NCBI GenBank assembly: GCA_038245435.1
Contig: JBBRSL010000025.1
Span: forward strand, 1 to 15,298
Source: JBBRSL01 sp038245435
GTDB lineage: Bacteria > Patescibacteriota > Saccharimonadia > Saccharimonadales > CAIOMD01
Length of the DNA: 15,298 nt
Direction: 5' to 3'
Shown here: piece by piece, positions 12,335 to 15,298 of the stretch
Numbering within the stretch: the first letter of the stretch is position 1
Layout of the letters: every line of letters begins with the position of its first letter
Notes under the pieces: model-generated
What the model saw: the letters and a program-made list of their open reading frames with translations, nothing else
Told to the model about the DNA's origin: nothing
Databases searched by the model: none
Position numbers and translations under genes: made by a program

Positions 12335-13624
12335 ATGGCAATAAAAAGCTATGTAAAAAAAAGGCTCGAAAAGCTTTTTACAAATCAAACAAACAGAATT
12401 GTTAAAAAGTACAAACCAATAATTGTTGCAGTAACTGGGAGCGTGGGTAAAACGAGTACTAAGCATGCAATTGCGACAGTTCTTGCAGAAAAATATAGAG
12501 TTCAGTTTCAAGAGGGCAACTACAATACCGAAATTTCAGTACCGTTTATATTTTTAGGTCGCCCATTGCCTAATTTGTATAACCCGTTTGGATGGTACGC
12601 GGCATGGTTGCACGGCCAAAAAATATTGCGTAACGGGCTTGCGTACGAGGTCGTCGTTGTCGAAATAGGCACTGATTATCCTGGTGATGTTATTCGGTTT
12701 CAAAAATTTTTACGCCCGAACATAAGCATTGTTACTGCGGTAAGTGAAGAGCACATGGAATTCTTCCCTGATTTAGAGGCTGTTGCAAAAGAAGAATTAT
12801 CTATTGCCAACTATTCAGATGCGTTACTCGTGAACGCCGATGATATTGCCGAAGAGTACTTGCAAAAATATATTCCTCGTAATGTAGAACTTCACTCGTA
12901 TGGTTTTAAGCATTCTGAGTACAAACTTTCAATTAATAAAGATGCAAAACAAGTGATGCAGTTTAGCGTTATTCTTGGTAGTGGGCAAGAACTAACTACA
13001 AAAGCTCGTGTACTTGCCGAACATAGCCTAAAGCCAATTGCAGGTGCTATAGCAGTAGCCGACTTGTTGGGTCTTGACGAAAAACAGATTATTAACGGAG
13101 TACATAATTTTAAGCCAGTACCAGGCAGGATGCAGGTATTGAATGGAATTAAAAACTCGATCATTATTGACGATTCGTATAATTCAAGTCCGCTGGCGTG
13201 TAAGGCAGCACTTGATGCGCTATATAAGCAAGAAGCGCCACAACACATAGCTATTTTGGGTATGATGAATGAACTTGGCAATTTCAGTGAAGCAGCTCAC
13301 CGTGAAATTGGTGAATATTGTGACCCGAAGAAACTTGATTTAGTCGTGACAGTTGGTAAAGATGCAAAGACGATTTTAGCGGATACTGCCGAGGCTAAAG
13401 GGTGCCATGTAGCACGCTGTGATAGCCCGTATCAAGCCGGTAAGTTGGTTGCAGAGCGCCTAAAAGAAAATGGGGTAGTCCTTGCCAAAGGGTCGCAAAA
13501 TGGCGTATTCACCGAAGAAGCAGTAAAGCAGTTATTGGCTGATGGTGGTGATGTATTTAAGCTCGTTCGCCAAAGCGATTTTTGGATGGCCAAAAAACGC
13601 GCACAGTTTGCCGACGCCGAATAA
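12335..13624 (+). CDS. MurF-like Mur ligase family protein lacking the N-terminal substrate domain
   Basis: The 429-residue protein carries the Mur ligase central and C-terminal domains. ATP-binding TGSVGKTS is at 34-41. The MurF-type GNYNTEISVP is at 61-70, metal-binding Glu110 and His140 follow, and Lys152 is the candidate carbamylated Lys. PGR (263-265), DDSYNSSP (279-286) and KGSQNG (385-390) mark the C-terminal half. MurF adds D-Ala-D-Ala to the UDP-MurNAc tripeptide in peptidoglycan synthesis. In standard MurF about 80-100 residues that bind the UDP-sugar precede the P-loop; here there are only 33, mostly a basic helix. It may be a MurF with replaced substrate recognition, or another amide ligase of this superfamily. 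No upstream in-frame extension exists inside the neighbouring gene's end. Confidence 0.88.
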   Translation: MAIKSYVKKRLEKLFTNQTNRIVKKYKPIIVAVTGSVGKTSTKHAIATVLAEKYRVQFQEGNYNTEISVPFIFLGRPLPNLYNPFGWYAAWLHGQKILRNGLAYEVVVVEIGTDYPGDVIRFQKFLRPNISIVTAVSEEHMEFFPDLEAVAKEELSIANYSDALLVNADDIAEEYLQKYIPRNVELHSYGFKHSEYKLSINKDAKQVMQFSVILGSGQELTTKARVLAEHSLKPIAGAIAVADLLGLDEKQIINGVHNFKPVPGRMQVLNGIKNSIIIDDSYNSSPLACKAALDALYKQEAPQHIAILGMMNELGNFSEAAHREIGEYCDPKKLDLVVTVGKDAKTILADTAEAKGCHVARCDSPYQAGKLVAERLKENGVVLAKGSQNGVFTEEAVKQLLADGGDVFKLVRQSDFWMAKKRAQFADAE

Positions 13625-13668
13625 AGCTAGTCTATAAGTTCTCGACTATATGTCTGTAGTATAAGAGC

Positions 13669-13674
13669 TATCAT
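13669..13674 (+). promoter_or_regulatory. Candidate -10 box for a leaderless start at 13682
   Basis: TATCAT (five of six to consensus) ends 7 nt before ATG 13682. No Shine-Dalgarno lies before the ATG. No -35 box is clear. Confidence 0.4.
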
Positions 13675-13681
13675 TATTTGC

Positions 13682-13978
13682 ATGGAACGACAGTATGAAC
13701 ACCTCGCAAGCACGGAAAGATTGCCAAAGCACTTACAGCAGGCACGCCTTTATTATCCATGTAACGAACCATTATCTGAAGAATTGACTCGTAAGATTTC
13801 GATGTTGAGCGATGAATTTGGAATGAGAATATGTTATTTTCCGCTTACACCCGACCCTGGTTATTCTAATGGGTATGAGTTGATGTTCGATGATGGGCCA
13901 TGGATAGAGCGGCCTTTTAGTACAAGTTTTACTGAGTCAATTACTGAATTTGTTGAGTATTTAGTCGAAAATTATTGA
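13682..13978 (+). CDS. Orphan 98-aa protein of unknown function
   Basis: A 98-residue acidic protein without signal peptide or membrane span. It begins with a helix-like, charged segment (about 1-24), has two isolated cysteines (near 27 and 51), a Pro/Gly/Tyr-rich middle (PLTPDPGYSNGYELMFDDGP, about 54-73) and an acidic C-terminal helix (about 80-98). I recognise no family. It is supported as a gene by an open frame filling the gap between two real genes, a plausible -10 box at leaderless distance, and sensible codon use. It is separated from the genes on both sides by about 50 nt, so it is probably an independent unit. Confidence 0.68.
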   Translation: MERQYEHLASTERLPKHLQQARLYYPCNEPLSEELTRKISMLSDEFGMRICYFPLTPDPGYSNGYELMFDDGPWIERPFSTSFTESITEFVEYLVENY

Positions 13979-14016
13979 CTCAAAAGCCTTGCACTGTGTA
14001 AAAATTATTATATTAT

Positions 14017-14022
14017 TATGCT
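14017..14022 (+). promoter_or_regulatory. Candidate -10 box for a leaderless start at 14029
   Basis: TATGCT (four of six to consensus) ends 6 nt before ATG 14029, the same spacing as for the starts at 1646 and 11450. The upstream sequence is a run of A and T without a -35 box. Confidence 0.35.
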
Positions 14023-14028
14023 CTAGGT

Positions 14029-15195
14029 ATGGAACAACTACAATATACAAGTGCACACGAGGTATTAGAACGGCTTAAGGCACCACAACCTATTGTGGTG
14101 AGCCCAGAAGGTGGGCCATGTAGCGGAAAAACTACATGGGTTGAGCATGCCATTGCGTATGGGCAAAAAATAGGCAAAAACGTTGTGGTGCTAGAAGAAG
14201 CGGCAGGCAAGCATATAAACGCACTGCCGGGTGGTGCCGAAGAATTTGTGCACTATTTACAAAATGATCGTGCCCGATTTGTAGAAATTGAAATCGCAAT
14301 ATTGACTGACATTATAGAATCAATCAAGGCTGCGCGCGAAACGTACAAAAACACTGATACGCTTATTATTACTGATAGGGCAAGTATTAAGGCGTATGTT
14401 TCTGATGAAGAATACCAGGTGATTCTCGAGGCGGTGGGGCACTTGCAATCGCCACACGTTTCGCTCGTTGACATTATGATTTATCTGCCCAGTGTTGTAC
14501 GCGAAAGCGAAGAAAAGTACGAAGAGCTAAAACGAACCAATAGTGCACGATATGAAACCGCAGAAGAAGCACGGCGCGTATGTGAGGCAAATTTTGAAGC
14601 AATAAAAGACCATCCAGAGCTCCATGTGTTTTGGGGAGGTAGCTTCGAAGATAAAATTTTGAGTGCTACAGAGCTTGTGATGAACCCAACGCGAGAAATA
14701 GAGGCAAAGTTCGAGGCTGTTAAAGACAGCGCTGTCGAGTCAATGCTCGAAGCAAAACTAGAGGCAGGTGATTACATTACATCTGCGAGGATTGAGCAGT
14801 CTTATCATGTGTTGGGTGATATAGAATATAGGCTTCGTAAAAATACAAACGAGAATGGTGCGGTCGTATACTACTGCTCTTTTAAGACAATAATTTCGAG
14901 TGATGAGAAACAAGAAGTTCGCCAAACGATTTCGCAAGCAGACTACGAACTTTTAGCGCAAGAAACGTGTATTGGGAGGCTTGAAAAAACTAGGCATAGT
15001 TTCTTTCACACTGATGAAAGCACAGCTAAAAAAAGAGTTTGGGTCGCAGATGAGTACAACTACGAAGAGCGACTCTGGAACTTAGAAATAGAGGTTAGTA
15101 GCATCGAAGAGCTTGAAGCAATTGAGCTACCTACGCCTGGCTTAGAGCGAGTTAGCTATTCCGCTCGTGATCTTGCTATTGTAAGAGCTGCGTAA
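14029..15195 (+). CDS. AAA_28-type P-loop NTPase fused to a CYTH domain (Ttd14-like)
   Basis: The 388-residue protein has two parts. Residues about 20-215 form a P-loop kinase-like domain of the AAA_28 type: Walker A GGPCSGKT (28-35), LEEAAG (55-60), ITDRAS (114-119, the DR motif after a strand) and a helical C-terminal half. Residues about 221-385 form a CYTH domain: the diagnostic ExExK as EIEAK (223-227), then RIEQSYHV, YRLRK, SFKT and a late VWVADEYNYEERLWNLEIEV segment. CYTH enzymes act on triphosphate compounds in a charged tunnel; AAA_28 proteins bind GTP or ATP. The order matches the eukaryotic Ttd14 family. Function here is unknown; a phosphotransfer or nucleotide/polyphosphate role is inference. 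Confidence 0.9.
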   Translation: MEQLQYTSAHEVLERLKAPQPIVVSPEGGPCSGKTTWVEHAIAYGQKIGKNVVVLEEAAGKHINALPGGAEEFVHYLQNDRARFVEIEIAILTDIIESIKAARETYKNTDTLIITDRASIKAYVSDEEYQVILEAVGHLQSPHVSLVDIMIYLPSVVRESEEKYEELKRTNSARYETAEEARRVCEANFEAIKDHPELHVFWGGSFEDKILSATELVMNPTREIEAKFEAVKDSAVESMLEAKLEAGDYITSARIEQSYHVLGDIEYRLRKNTNENGAVVYYCSFKTIISSDEKQEVRQTISQADYELLAQETCIGRLEKTRHSFFHTDESTAKKRVWVADEYNYEERLWNLEIEVSSIEELEAIELPTPGLERVSYSARDLAIVRAA

Positions 15196-15298
15196 CTTTA
15201 ACAACAAAAGCTTTTGCCTTTTCTATTGAAAACTCTGAATTTGCAGGATTATCACTCGAAAAATTAGTTCGTAAACCCGACTCTGCAGCGACGCTTAA
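15176..15298 (-). CDS. Probable C-terminal end of a minus-strand gene, cut by the window edge
   Basis: Reading inward from the right edge on the minus strand, one frame stays open for 40 codons and ends at TAG (15178-15176). The translation ends in EFSIEKAKAFVVKVTQLLQ, an amphipathic helix-like tail with ordinary codon use. It overlaps the last 20 nt of the AAA_28-CYTH gene in convergent orientation. I do not recognise the family. The overlap and short length leave room for this being chance. Confidence 0.4.
   Translation of the reverse strand, partial: LSVAAESGLRTNFSSDNPANSEFSIEKAKAFVVKVTQLLQ

Noticed and set aside
1..15298. CRISPR array, insertion sequence or transposase, phage genes
   Set aside because: No regularly spaced repeats, transposase motifs or phage structural genes were seen.

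Overview
The window looks like chromosomal DNA from a Candidate Phyla Radiation bacterium, most likely Saccharibacteria (TM7). The base composition is moderately AT-rich, genes are short and tightly packed, and several genes have a -10 box only 6-7 nt from the start codon, the layout expected of leaderless messages. Small family members typical of this group are present. TGA is used as an ordinary stop (ligA, pgl and the 98-aa orphan end with it), which argues against the recoded SR1/Gracilibacteria lineages. This placement is inferred from gene content, not from a marker-gene tree.

Layout. 1-300: a non-coding stretch cut by the window edge and ending in a terminator. 324-601: a self-contained unit (promoter, DUF5679 zinc-ribbon gene, terminator). 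602-950: a gene-poor stretch with a three-way-junction RNA fold close to the hammerhead ribozyme core, then a probable C-terminal remnant of a YdeI/OmpD-associated protein. 951-2608: an SGNH hydrolase and a zinc-independent quinone-oxidoreductase-like dehydrogenase. 2626-3011: tRNA-Cys(GCA) with aberrant D and T loops, tRNA-Leu(UAA), and a terminator lying in an inverted copy of the tRNA-Leu 3' end. 3101-7648: a probable operon lemA - htpX - six-TM membrane protein - ligA - DUF1653 gene, with gaps of 13 nt or less, or overlaps. 7677-7782: a GC-rich nested palindrome plus a bidirectional terminator between convergent units. 7797-10851 (minus): pgl - gnd - zwf, together the oxidative pentose phosphate branch from glucose-6-phosphate to ribulose-5-phosphate. 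10980-11252: tRNA-Ala(GGC) on the minus strand with its terminator and a second, orphan copy of its 3' acceptor end. 11450-13624: an anchored exported protein followed by a MurF-like Mur ligase that lacks the usual substrate-binding N-domain. 13682-13978: a 98-aa orphan. 14029-15195: an AAA_28-type P-loop domain fused to a CYTH domain. 15176-15298: the probable 3' end of a minus-strand gene running off the window.

Most genes are housekeeping or metabolic. The unusual material is mainly non-coding: the hammerhead-like fold, the odd tRNA-Cys, duplicated tRNA 3' ends, and tRNA terminators that pair with the CCA end. Two protein features also stand out: a LigA with none of its four zinc-finger cysteines, and the NTPase-CYTH fusion.
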